Origin: Hetaerina americana
Taxonomy: Eukaryota; Arthropoda; Insecta; Odonata; Calopterygidae
Direction: 5' to 3'
DNA length: 64,000 nucleotides
Assembly (NCBI GenBank): GCA_022747635.1
Contig: JAKTNV010000003.1
Location: 93,536,790 to 93,600,789 of the forward strand
The notes under the pieces were generated by a model. The model did no database searches. It was given only the letters and a program-made list of their open reading frames with translations, and was not told the DNA's origin. Made by a program: the position numbers and the translations under genes. Shown here piece by piece: positions 1 to 11,345 of the stretch (the stretch's first letter is position 1; each line of letters opens with the position of its first letter).

Positions 1-2390
1 AGCCTCTTGCTAATATTTAATTATTTCATATTCCAGTAATTTTTACATGATTCTAGATAGTAAATTTCATGTTCCAATCATTTTATATTACCTTTCCAAA
101 TTAAAGATTTGTGTTAATCTCACTCTGTGGGCGCTACAACTATCGTTGATTAAGGATGATCAGTGATTAATATAATGTCAGGAATAAAGTTAATTATGAA
201 TGTGCATTATGTTTCTTCTGCTCGAGTCAAATTCCATGTATAACTTCCTGTAGGAACGTTTCACCATATTTTAAAAGCCTTATCTTGAGTCTCAAGCCTT
301 CAAAGGCCCTATTAAGTATAGAATTAAGGCATGTTAACAACTTTTTCTCCATGTGAGAGTCAACATTTAGTTACAAATTCACATCGTATTTCTCGTTAAA
401 TGAAATACATTTTAGTTTGAACGAACGGAGTGGAGGACAGTGCCATAACGTTGGAAATTAAGAAGAAAAAAAATGGAATGTGGGAGATGGGGGTAAGAGA
501 AAGGAGGGGTATTTTTTGCTCCACGCTTGAAACGCAAATTTGGCTCGGTTCAAAGACTCATCACCGTGAGATTTTCGTTCCATCTCTGCCAAAAAATCGA
601 GCGACGTTGTTTTAATACGTCTGCTACCTCCTTTTCCGCTATTCGTGGGAAATTCATCGAGTGTTAGCGGTTGGCAAAATGAAGTAAAGCCGATTAAAAA
701 AAAATCACCGGGCGCATTCAGGAGGCGGAAATTATATATATATGTATGTTTATCTATTTCACGTTCAAATTCGGTAAGAGTTTTGTCATAATTCTTTCCC
801 AATTCAAAAACGCTCCCTATTCATCGAAGCGGGTACAAAGTGGGCATCCGCTCGCTGGCCCACAGGATCAAAGGGGAGAGAGAGGCCTTTTGATCCCAAC
901 CGCGGGGCGATTTTCGCTCCGTGCCCCCTCTTCTTCTTCCTCGCCCCGTGAATGCGTGCGCCTGAGCGGACGCTAAGTTGTAATTCATATCTCCATGTGA
1001 AAAGATCATTTGTCCTCTTGATAAAATCCTCTCAAAGGACCCCTGACGACGTCAAAACAGATGTTTTTCCCTCTCTTTTCGCAACATCCGTCTCCAACTC
1101 TCATTTCCGTTCCCACCCTCCTCCTTCCTTCCCCACTCCCCTTTTCACTCCGCCCTCCCTGTGACATTTCTCTCACTCGTCTAAAAGTTTTTCCTGCGTC
1201 CCATTTTTTTCTCTCAGAGTATTTCTGTCCGCATATTCCCTTTCTTTCCTTCTTCAACTTTTAGATTCAAATCTCACTTGATATTTATACACTTTGATGA
1301 TACTTGAATGGCCTAGATGGCTGACCTTGGATGGTCAATGGTAGAGCCACGTGGAGATAAGAAATGGATTTTTTTTCGATTGATGTTCCTGAAATAAATT
1401 AAAAGGAGTAGTAATGCATGGAAACTTGACATGTGTTTTGCTATTTCCTCTTGGAAATAATTAGAGCTCATATTTATTCGTTTTTCCGTGCTTTAACATA
1501 ATTTTTCATTCCCCTGGAAGAGAACCTGTAATTTTTTCTCCAAAATGTAGCTGATGATTCAAATCCTTTTCGTTATATTTCACTATTTTAAACCTCGAGT
1601 TCCACTTTTATAATTAGGCATAATCTGAACTTCCATGATTTTATTAAACTGCCCATAATAACTAATAATAGTATTCAAACCTGAATCAACAGTGAAACCT
1701 TTCGTTGGATTTTCAAGATTTTTCCAGGTGTGTACTTTAAATATTATGATACAATACTCCAAATTATCTTAGGAATTCTTAGGATACCATTCATGTTTTT
1801 TTGCGTTTCATGCCTTCGATATTAGGTTCTAAAGAAAGGGATCCAACTCGGTACGCCACACCTTTCTCCTTTTTCATTTGACTTTTCAATTACGTCAGCG
1901 CTATATTGCGCGGTGCCTCGGTTAAAATTGCTAATCACTGGCAATTTCCTTATCTTCCTCCCTCTTTGATCAATTTCAAATAGATATCAGTGTTGACCAG
2001 ACCGATGGTGTGGGGTCACTTCATTCCATTTTTCACTCGTGTGGGAATCTACAGTTTGGAATGAATTGCGAAAAGGCAAAGCAAGCGGACTGCCCCGCGA
2101 GGGGAAAAGAGCCTTCAGAGATTTTCCAAACATATTGGATCGACTCGTCAACCACGATCGGTGCCCTGAGCATCCCTCGCCCTTCATCAGGCTTCCAAAA
2201 CTCATCTACCTATCTGAAACGTGAAGAAATTTAAGTAGTTTCAGTGCACAGTCTCATTTCGTCAAAATTCTGGCACACATTTCGGCCGACGTCCCAATTT
2301 TCGCGTGCGATCGAAGAACAACATTGCGGCTGTGATCGTGCAATCACCTTTGCCGTCTCGTGGCGTCACCAGTTGTCGTGAAACAGCCCA
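1..2390. other. AT-rich noncoding DNA, presumed Bruno intron
   Basis: No gene, RNA or mobile element that I can support. Contains a weak pyrimidine tract at about 1060-1160 and a moderately CpG-rich part at 830-980. Open frames are short and unlike known proteins. Confidence 0.5.
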
Positions 2391-2394
2391 TGGT

Positions 2395-3400
2395 ACTCCA
2401 GGGAGGGTGAGAGAGGGCGGGGTAGGGGACAAGATTTCGGTGCTCCTGGGAGAGAGGTTTTGAGGGTGGAGAGGGGAGGATAGGAAGAAAGGCACTGGCA
2501 GGATTGGAGAGAGGTTCGTCGGATGGAGTGAAAGGGTGAGTCGGAGAGAGGAAGAGAGAGAGGGAGAGTGAGCGGGAGGGAAATGAGGGGTTTCCGTGGG
2601 TGAGGGAAGTGGGGAGGAAAAGGGGATTCAGGGGCGTGGAGGCGCTGGAAATTGAATTCCACTTTGAAGTGCACGGAGCCCTAAACTTACTAAGCGGGGG
2701 GTGGTGGCAGATGGGAAGGGTTGGAGAAATGTATATATATGTATATGTGTATATATATATATATAAGTATATATATACACATATACATATATACATATAG
2801 ATATATGTGTTGCCCGTATATAGGCGAGGGAGTGGGAGGGTCGCATGGGAAGTGCGGGAGGGGAAAAGGGTGCTCCGATGGCTGGGGAGCTGGATCGGTG
2901 CGCGGATACTGTTGGTTGGTTCGGGCGAAGGGCTGGGGGGGGAGACGGCCGGGAGGGAGGATGGCAAAAATATGAGGTGCCCACTCCCTTTCATGCCGAT
3001 TTCGAAGCTCGGCGCGGAGGCAAGGGGAGCGGGCAACGGCCGGGGGTGGAGGTGGATAAGAGGGGGAGTTTTTTTTGGGGGGGGGGACTGAGAGGAAGAG
3101 AGAGGGGTTGACGGGGTGCGGGGAGTGGAGACGGGAAGATGCGGGGTGAGACAGCTCTCAGGAAGGCGGGGTCGAGATTGAAGGGGTCGAGGAGACCCCC
3201 GGGAGCGAAGCGTTGGAGTGTGATGTGTGAGCGAGGGAGAGTGCAGCGTACGTCGCGGAATGATGGATGGGGAGAGTTGGCCGTGACGGGGGCGGGGTGG
3301 GTGAGGGGGATGATGGGGCTGGATGGGGAAATGAGAGGGGGTCGGGTCGTCGGGAGGGAGGAAGAAAGGAGCGGGAGCGAGATTGATACTTGGTCATTAA
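2395..3400 (+). other. Purine-rich (G/A) GC island
   Basis: About 1 kb in which the + strand is almost all G and A, interrupted by the TA hairpin at 2731. It has many G runs, including T8G10 at 3070-3087, which could form G-quadruplexes. The Arg/Gly and Pro/Ser frames on the two strands are composition artefacts. Confidence 0.7.
2731..2808. repeat. TA-rich array with hairpin symmetry
   Basis: TA repeats with interspersed gt and ac. Bases 2768-2794 are close to the inverse complement of the stretch beginning at 2731 (tatatgtatatgtgtatata against its inverse), with a one-unit length difference. It lies inside the 2.4-3.4 kb purine island and yields only Ile/Tyr-rich frames. Confidence 0.8.
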
Positions 3401-3599
3401 CTATAGGTACGCGCCACTCGGAGCGACTGAGTACGGAGATAAAATTGGCAAAACGAAGAAAAAAAGAAATGGGAAGAATGAACTTGAGCATGAAAAATTA
3501 TTCTGGATTCTTGTGGGAAAAATTACAGGCAAGGAATAAGTACAGCATTTCTTCTTCACCTATGTCAGTCTTTGACAGGACGCTCCCCGATCGTAGCGA

Positions 3600-4310
3600 G
3601 TAATTCTGATTTACATCCCCTCCTGATTTTTTGTTATTATTTAAAGTAAATTTTCAAGAAAATTAAAACAGGATGTAATTCACTTTTGAAAACGATTCTA
3701 GAGGAGCTGATAACATCTTAGTAAATCACTGCTTCAAATACGGTTTTCTTAATTTGCTCTTACTGAGTACTCAAACTTTTCATAGAAACATAGAAAAAAC
3801 GAGAATACATACAATTTATGATTTAAAAAAGCAAACGCAAATATTTCTTGTCGTTAGTTTTTCCAAACTGGATCGATCAGGATCAAATGAGATATATCGT
3901 AACCTTTTATCCTCAGTCTATTTTGTAAACTTCTCCATTTTAGCAAACTCTTTTTCCTATTTCTTTTACATCACTGGATCGATCTAAAAGCTTCCTGGAT
4001 CATTAAACAAAATATTTGGCACGTGTTATGTTCGGTAACGAGGCAATTTCCCCGTTTCATTCGTAAAAACAAGGTTGCGGAATTCCTTCGGAAAATAGGA
4101 TAGGACTACTTTGGTAATAGGCAGATTTAACATTATTTCGCCAAAAAGTAATTAAGTTGTCGCTGCAGTGAAATGATGCTATAACCCTGTTATTCTGGGC
4201 TGATATAAATGCGAGCTGTCTCGATCCACAAAAGTCGGGAATTTCAATGCGCAATGCACAAATAGAGGTCTGGATTTCAACTGGTCTCTTTCTCTCGCCT
4301 CACTGTAGAA
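3600..4310. other. AT-rich noncoding interval
   Basis: Ordinary AT-rich sequence between two purine islands; nothing recognisable seen. Confidence 0.5.
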
Positions 4311-4314
4311 CTGA

Positions 4315-5090
4315 GGATGAGATGAGAGAGAGGAAGATGGAAGCGAGACATAAGGATAGAGAGAAAGAGAGGACGAGGAGGAAATGTTGGAGAAGCGGAC
4401 AGAAGGATAGCGGGGGAGTCCGGGGGGTGCGGAACTGAGGTGGTAGGGAGGAAGGGCGGAGAAGAGGAGTAGAGTGGGAGGGATATGGCTCGGCCTCTCT
4501 GGCGGGCGCAGAAGGGAGAGAGAGAGAGAGAGACAGGAGAGCTCCCCGGCGCGAATGGTTTAGGGCGTGGGGACGGAGGGAGGGGTGTCTCTTTGTATGA
4601 GTTATATAATGGCGATACGGGGAAGCGCATGGACGGCTTATGCAGGGCGGTGATTAGCGGAACAATGAGATCTCGCGTCCTTGCGGGGGAGGGGTGGCAG
4701 CAGCGAGGAGCGGTTCTTGTGTGAATGTGCGGTTGATGGGCACCGGAGGGTGGGAGAGCGGCGCGGTGGGGACAACGCCGCCACCCTGTGGACCCCAAAG
4801 GAAGGGAGAGCGAGAGAGGGAGGAGGTTTTGGGGCTGCGGCGTCGGTCTGAGGGCGTTGGATTGGCAAAAGCGCGAATCGAATGAATGAGACGGACGGGC
4901 GGGAGTGTGGTCGGTGGCGCGGGAGGCGCTCCTACGGTGGTCCAAGTCCGACGGCCGCGAGTGCTTTCATTCGGGGCGACCGAATCCATATATGTCGGCT
5001 CTCCCCGCCCACCGCGCGGGAAAAATGGCTAGTAATCGTTTTTCAATCAAACCCTGCGCTGGTCCCAAAGTGCGGGGCCCCCATTTTTTT
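4315..5090 (+). other. Purine-rich GC island
   Basis: G/A-rich on the + strand (4315-4900), with a short (GA)n at about 4510-4535, grading into balanced CpG-rich DNA to 5090. The frames are composition artefacts. Confidence 0.65.
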
Positions 5091-5099
5091 CTGGATTCT

Positions 5100-8000
5100 G
5101 AAAGCGTTTGAAAAATCGATAATAAACCACAATCAGGTGATTGATCATCTGTGTTGGATGGTATTCTTGACCGCACGAATCCTTACTTGGTTTTGGTAGT
5201 TCTTTCCATTAAAATTGTTTTTTTTTCTGAAGTCTCACTTGAATAGAGATTTCTGTGTGTGCATTTTACTGAGGTAAAATCACACGAGATATTGCTAAAC
5301 TTTTTTTAACCAACGCTAGAAAAGACGCTCGGGCGATACAATTTGTGTACCTTGTAGTCTAAGTATCTAAATGGAATTTCAGTTTCAGAGTTGCTCCACT
5401 GCATAATGATATTCCATATTAAAGGTTTTTATTATTAAAATGTTTTAGTGACATATCACGTAGTTAAATAAAATTTCTGCGATATAATGCAAATTTTCCT
5501 TTTTTTATATTTTTAAGCGCTATCAGAAAAAAATATGTATATATATATAAAGAAGAGGGATATGAACACATATAAAAGACGAACACGAAACACACTGTTC
5601 CTATCCTTTATGATATTGTATGATTACTTCCATACCATCCTTTCCTCTTGTGTCCTCGTCAATTTTTCCTTTGGTGGGTGACATAGCTCCCAAACTCAAG
5701 GGAGGCTAGTGGTTGCATTTACCCCCCGCAAATTTCAGTGTAATTTATATTTCCTCGGTAGCTCAATGACTAGAGTATCGACAAGGCAAATAAATAATCT
5801 CGAAATGATATCTTTCTCAGAGATAAATTTCATTCTTAAAACACTCGGCATTACTCGCAGAAACATTCAAGCCTTAAAATAAAAGGAAAAATATCAAAGG
5901 GCTAATATTATTTAGACTTAGACTTAGCAGATATTTCTACATCCGATGAAAATAATCTGAGGGACCAGTCATTAAATATCTCATTAATGTTTGAAAAATC
6001 TTGAGTGTCAAAGTACTTCTTATTGAACGAACTCAAAAACTTTTTGTGGTTCAATTAGGTTTTCGGTATCATTCTTAAGTTAGAACCCCAAGCATCGGGC
6101 ATTCACTTCAATCGGATCACGGCTTTTGATGTTGCCCAATCAAAGTTCTGGAATTTGTCAGATTGGTTGATGAAGTTACGACAAAGATGAAGTTAATACA
6201 ACAAAATGTACGAGGGTAGACACACATTCTTGTAGACCACAAACAAAATGACCTTCAGAAGCACTTATGGTGGCATGTGGAAGTAACATTCCCCCTCAAC
6301 TTGCATGCGCAAGTTTGAGGTCATTTCATTCAGTGTATAAATAAAATGACCTCACAGAATGTAAAAACTTGTCACAAGTTGGGAGAAATGTGTTAGCCTT
6401 AACGGTAACTATGTTGAAAAATAAATATTTATATGATTTTGAAGCTTGATATACCATAAAGCTTACTTTAATATACTTTTTTCCCGATCTTGCTATTTTC
6501 TTTTGTTCGCGCTCTACCAGCATGTGTGCATTACGTTTGAGCATACCCTCGTAGTTCTATAAAAAAAAGATTATTAAATCCCTCAAAATTACAATACAAT
6601 TGTAAGATTTTCTATGAAACGGAACTTTGTTTACATTTTAAGTAGAAATTTTGAAATAAAGATGTTTTAAAAAAAGGGTCAATTGTTTCTGCGCTCATAT
6701 ATAGGAAGAAATAGAGTTTAGGTCAATAAATATCCTTGTAGAGTTGAGTGGGTGAGTTGCATGCAACATTTTTTAAATACCTCAAAGGAATGGATGGCCT
6801 AAAATACAATGGAAATAAGGTGTCAAGAGGGTTTGCGTGTTGAAATCTATTTAGCGATTAAATATGTATTTCACGTGACAATTAATGAAATGCTTGACTT
6901 GAATCTCAAACTTGTTTTCTGAATGAGCATTACTGCACGGAAAGCTGCAGGACTGGTAAAGCACGCAAAGCCTGACCTGTTAATGAAAGCAACGGATTTC
7001 ATTGAAAAAAGATACGGGGAGGAGGGTGGTGAAAAGCATTTTAAGTGCATCAATATGCGACAAATGATAAAACAATATAGATAAGTATATTTTTCTTATA
7101 TAAGTCTTTTGCTTTATCTAAATTGAAAGAGGTTCAAAGAGCTTTGAAACTCCAATACACATTTTTCCCACTAGAAGCCACTCCAAGTCAGTCACTTTTT
7201 TTTTATTTAGCCTATATAATTATACATGAATTACTGTGAATATCATCATGCATTGAGGTATATGAATGAATTTTTAACATGATATATTGCTCAACCTTTA
7301 CATGATGTTGTATCAAAGAATCCTTGATTGGCAGCGATTTCATATTTTCAGATGTAGATTGCTAGAATAATGTTACAAATCATTTGGGCCAAATAAAAAT
7401 GTACCTAAATCCGGAAAAGTAATACTAGTCTAAGTATACTAATAATTTTAGTGTTTCATCTGCATGAAGTCTATTGGCATATCTTCTTTTTTTTTAGTTG
7501 AATTTGTGCAATATTATTAACGAGGTGAACTTAAATCGTGTGAAAACTTTATTTTTTTATTATCTTAACAATGATTCAAATATTTATGCAATAAATGGGG
7601 ATATACTTGTATAATAACAATCCAAAAGGGCCGATCGCCTCTCCTTAGATCCGCGCAGGGTTCTTAGCTGTTGCTAATTGTGTATTTCGTAGTTCATATT
7701 TCTATTTGCTACAGTGATACTCCATAGGATTAAACTTTTTAAAATCCAATTAAGTTATATAAATTAGAGCATTTTCGAAATATTGTCATTTTTCCACCAG
7801 ATTTTCAGAAGTGGTTAGCTTTTTAAAAGAGCTAAAATTCACCTAGGAAAATCTTAGGTTAACCGCCGCAATCTTTTTGAATCCAAAATTGATTTCTCTC
7901 CTCAGAATAACCGTAGGAGTAAAACCCTTTAAAGCCAACGCCGTTCCACGTAAATTACAGCGTGCGGTGAAATATCGCGGTGTTTTCCGAATTTGAGAAA

Positions 8001-8150
8001 GAGCTTCGGCACTCTAAGACTTAGATCATCCTTTCATATCCCTTGTCCTTAGCACACCGTCCCATTCTTAGCCTCCACAAACCAAACTCCCCAACTCCTC
8101 TCATACTTTCTCCGAGAAGACAACGACGCTCCTCCTAAGGACAAAGCGCA
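5100..8150. other. AT-rich noncoding interval
   Basis: Three kilobases of AT-rich DNA with poly-A/T runs. A tRNA box-A-like word (tagctcaatgactagagta, about 5759) occurs, with no acceptable box B or cloverleaf. No gene seen. Confidence 0.5.
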
Positions 8151-8154
8151 GTCT

Positions 8155-9015
8155 TAAGGGTTAGGTGAGGAGGGAAAGAGGATTTTCGGTGGGGGGAGTG
8201 GGGCAGGGGCAGAGGAGGCCGTTGTGGATGTGGGCGGGAGGGAATAAGGGGGCGCGGGTAAAGGGTGTGGGGAAGGGGAGGGAAAACCTGCGCCGTCTGC
8301 AAACAAGGAACTTGGGGCGGAAGTTGCCCGCACCCCTTCCCCTTTTATGCTCGAACCCCCACCCACCTGCATCCAAGCGCCCGGTGATCGCTCACGCCCC
8401 CATCTCCCTCCACCCCCCCCCCTCCGCCTCCCATCGCCCTTCGCTCCCGCGGACACTGACGAAGGCCCACCACCCCTTTCTCCCCTTCGGTTCTCCTCCC
8501 CTCTTCCAAAAGCCCTCTCCGGGAGAGCGAAAGAGATAGAGAGAGCCAAGGAACCGGGGGAGCCCTGTTTACTCCGGAGAATGTCGACTACGATTCGGAA
8601 ATGGGAAGAGACGGTATGGCAGGGGGGGGCTAGGCGAGTAGGGGAATGGGCCGGAGGTTTGAGGGGTGGAGGAGGGTGGGGAGAGAGTGGGCCGGAGGAG
8701 TGGGAGGGAGAATTGGGGAGGAAGTTTTTGCGTGCGTCAGATTCTTGGAGGCTGTTATTCGGGGAGAGAAGTCCGCCGCCGCCGCCTTCTCCCGCCTCCC
8801 TTTCCCTCCCTCCACCGACCCACTCCCACGCACGCTGCAGTCCCATTCCCAAATCCAGCACCTCCCGCCACCGAAGTAATTCTCACCCTCCCCGACCCTC
8901 CCTCTTCGTCGAAACTTCTCCCCCGCCCCGCAACCTCCCCCTCACCAACTGCTTATCTGCTCTCTCGTGCCCCCGATTATACCCCCCGACCTCTGCCTCT
9001 CTCCATCTTCATTAT
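8155..9015. other. GC island with alternating strand asymmetry
   Basis: The + strand is purine-rich at 8160-8300, pyrimidine-rich at 8330-8560, purine-rich at 8570-8760 and pyrimidine-rich at 8765-9010, with (CCG)n at about 8772-8786. The long frames on both strands are Pro/Arg/Gly-rich shadows. Confidence 0.7.
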
Positions 9016-10017
9016 TTTAAATTGGCGTGATGTTAGGTGTGTGTGCCTGCGTGGAAACAGCTCAAGGCTTCTGTTTCGTGGAACCATAGCACTATGAATG
9101 GTCTTCAAGCTTGGTCAAAAGCAGGGGTACTGAAAGATATTCTCTTGGATTCGCTCCCCCACCCCCACACTTCCTCTTTCATTCTCTCTATTTGTAATAC
9201 ATGGGTTTATTACTTTCTCTCATTGAACGAAAGTGAAAATTGTGACCCAAATGAGCTTTTAAAAAAACATTCTTATGGTGCTCCTTGAATGGCATGTCAA
9301 TTTTCTCTCCAGGATAAGGCAACGTTGTTATGTTATGCAATTCAGTGATAGGTAGACGTGCAAGTTTTTCTTTATTTAGTGCCGATCACCCTCGTTCATT
9401 AGGTGTGGCTCATGAAGAAAATAATAAATTATTCTTGTGATGGCCAAAAGGATGAGATATGCAAAGAGATAATGGGAAGTAAATTTTCTCACCTTATTCA
9501 TAAGTCATAATGTACGTCTAGCAAGCATAAATTAAATTGACATTTGTTGGTAAAATCATAATTGTGTTTACATAACTGTTACTTTAATCTTCCACAAATT
9601 CTGAATTATCATTAATATGCTTGATTGGCATTCTCTGAACTATGTTCTGATATGATTTGAAAATCTGTAGGCAGTTATTTTCAAAGTTAAATTTGAAGCA
9701 ACACCAGGTTTTACTCATATCGATACGAAATATGCTAACTTTAGAAACCAATATAGTGCAATAACTATGTAAATGGATAGCAAATGTTTTCACTGACTTC
9801 AGTCATAATCATTATTCCTTCGCTGGAAACCTGCATGTATGATCTATCTATATCCATTCAAGACACCGCAAGATCATTGGGCTTGACGTGTCAAGATACC
9901 AGCTAAACGACTCATACATGTATGCTTACTGGTGTATGCGTACATGTATAGTTCGTTCCTGTTTTGGAATATGTATTTAAAATCAAATGTATAAAAATGC
10001 TCAAATAAATATATACA
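9016..10017. other. AT-rich noncoding interval before the mariner
   Basis: No gene seen. The mariner target TA lies at its 3' end within a TA-rich tract. Confidence 0.5.
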
Positions 10018-10019
10018 TA

Positions 10020-10049
10020 CAGGGTTCGTCCGGAAAATAAGTGTACTGA
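10020..10049 (+). repeat. Mariner left terminal inverted repeat
   Basis: Thirty bases starting CAGGGTTCGTCCGGAAAATA, a perfect inverse complement of the right end, directly after TA at 10018-10019. It is the expected transposase binding and cleavage site. Confidence 0.97.
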
Positions 10050-10222
10050 CTCCTGGGCTGGGCGCGCCGCTCCAGGCGCGCCCAGCACCGCTCTGACGGG
10101 CTGCGATTGGAGGGGGGTATGTTGGCAAGCGACGCTGAAAAAGGCAGTCGGCTCTGAGCTGTGGTGTAGTGAGGAGCTCTGTTAACGCGAACCTCCACGC
10201 TCGACCCACGTCACGGAACGCG

Positions 10223-11272
10223 ATGCCGAAGTTTTTGGAGCAGCGTTATTCCATCAAATTTGCGGTAAAGCTTGGGAAATCGTCTACCGAAACTGTCGGT
10301 ATGATTAACCAGGCTTACGGGGAGTCAGCCATGTCCAGAAACATGATCTTTCGGTGGCACAAGATGTTCGTGGAGGGCAGAGAAGAGGTCGACGACGAAC
10401 CACGGCCTGGACGCCCATCAACGACACTCACCGACGAAAATGTGCGAAAAGTTCGCGATGTACTGAACTCTGATCGTCGTCTTAGTGTTCGGATGATAGC
10501 AGAGCAGTGTAATGTGCCAAAAACAATAGTGCACGAGATTATTAGGCACCAATTACAGATGCGAAAAATGTGTGCAAAGTTGGTGCTGAAAGTGCTCAGT
10601 GATGATCAAAGACTCAATCGTTTGGAAATCGCGACACAACTTGCGGATCACTGCAAAAATGATCCACATTTTTTAGAGAACGTTGTTTCGGGTGACGAGA
10701 CGTGGATCTTTGAGTACGACCCGGAGTCGAAGAGACAAAGTGCGGAGTGGCACACCCCATCATCACCCCGTCAAAAGAAAGCTCGCATGAGCAAATCTCG
10801 GATCAAGGCGATGCTCATTGTCTTTTTTGACAAAAGGGGAGTCGTCCACTACGAATTTGTGCCTGAACGACAAACTGTAAATGCTGCATTTTACGTCCAA
10901 GTGCTCGACAGGCTTCGAAAACGAGACGCCCGCGTCCGGCCAGCGATCAAAAACATCTGGCGGCTGCATCACGACAATGCGCCGTCTCACACCGCGCTTG
11001 TCGTGTCGGACTTCTTGGCCAAGCACGGCGTGGCAACGCTGCCGCACCCGCCCTACAGCCCGGGCTTGGCACCACCGGACTTCTTTCTGTTCCTGAAGAT
11101 AAAGAGGAGTATGAAAGGAACGCGATACGGGACTTTGGACGCCGTCAAAGAGGCCGTGACGACGTGTCTTCGAGAGGTTCCCGATGATGCCTTCGCGGGA
11201 GCGTTCCAGGAATGGGAACGCCGCTGGAACAAGTGTATCGACTCACAAGGGTCCTATTTTGAGGAATATTAG
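10223..11272 (+). CDS. Mariner transposase (DD34D), intact
   Basis: A 349-residue protein, the usual mariner length (about 345). It would cut and paste its own element by binding the terminal repeats. I start at ATG 10223 (MPKFLEQRYSIKF), since the open frame upstream to 10169 has no ATG. The N-terminal half holds paired helix-turn-helix DNA-binding regions (about 1-110) with a GRPS linker motif at 63-66. The catalytic acidic residues are D158 (GDETW), D251 (HHDNAPSH) and D286 (APPDFF), with 92 and 34 residues between them, as in Mos1 (D156, D249, D284). The usual YSPDLAP motif reads YSPGLAP. The WVPHEL-like motif is diverged (CAKLVLKVLS). There are no internal stops or frameshifts. I cannot assign the subfamily with certainty, and activity cannot be judged from sequence alone. 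Confidence 0.96.
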   Translation: MPKFLEQRYSIKFAVKLGKSSTETVGMINQAYGESAMSRNMIFRWHKMFVEGREEVDDEPRPGRPSTTLTDENVRKVRDVLNSDRRLSVRMIAEQCNVPKTIVHEIIRHQLQMRKMCAKLVLKVLSDDQRLNRLEIATQLADHCKNDPHFLENVVSGDETWIFEYDPESKRQSAEWHTPSSPRQKKARMSKSRIKAMLIVFFDKRGVVHYEFVPERQTVNAAFYVQVLDRLRKRDARVRPAIKNIWRLHHDNAPSHTALVVSDFLAKHGVATLPHPPYSPGLAPPDFFLFLKIKRSMKGTRYGTLDAVKEAVTTCLREVPDDAFAGAFQEWERRWNKCIDSQGSYFEEY

Positions 11273-11313
11273 CTTAAGATATGTAAAAGTGTAATAAATT
11301 TTTTTTCCTGAGC

Positions 11314-11343
11314 TCAGTACACTTATTTTCCGGACGAACCCTG
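11314..11343 (-). repeat. Mariner right terminal inverted repeat
   Basis: Thirty bases ending CCGGACGAACCCTG, matching the left end without mismatch, followed by TA at 11344-11345. An AATAAA at 11292-11297, just before it, could serve as the transposase polyadenylation signal. Confidence 0.97.
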
Positions 11344-11345
11344 TA

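Larger units (their letters stand above)
10020..11343 (+). mobile_element. Complete mariner (Tc1/mariner) DNA transposon
   Basis: The element is 1324 bp, bounded by TA target duplications at 10018-10019 and 11344-11345. Its terminal inverted repeats are 30 bp and identical (10020-10049 and 11314-11343), starting CAGGGTTCGTCCGG. Between them lies one uninterrupted transposase gene. Size, TA target and D,D34D transposase are those of mariner elements. Perfect ends and an open frame suggest a recent insertion. It sits in an AT-rich part of the presumed giant Bruno intron in the same orientation as the gene, and is GC-richer than its surroundings. An 11-bp perfect stem (10058-10068 with 10075-10085) lies just inside the left end. 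Confidence 0.97.

Noticed and set aside
2344..3603. Frames up to 230 residues in the purine island
   Set aside because: Contain translated TA repeats (Ile/Tyr) and poly-purine artefacts.
5757..5830. tRNA-like box A (tagctcaatgactagagta)
   Set aside because: No acceptable box B (GGTTCGAATCC type) at the right distance and no cloverleaf; at best a tRNA-derived remnant.
8154..9097. Overlapping long frames on both strands (up to 235 residues)
   Set aside because: Low-complexity Pro/Arg/Gly translations of a skewed GC island; no recognisable motif.
10169..10222. N-terminal extension of the transposase frame
   Set aside because: No ATG occurs in it; the first ATG, at 10223, gives the normal mariner length.
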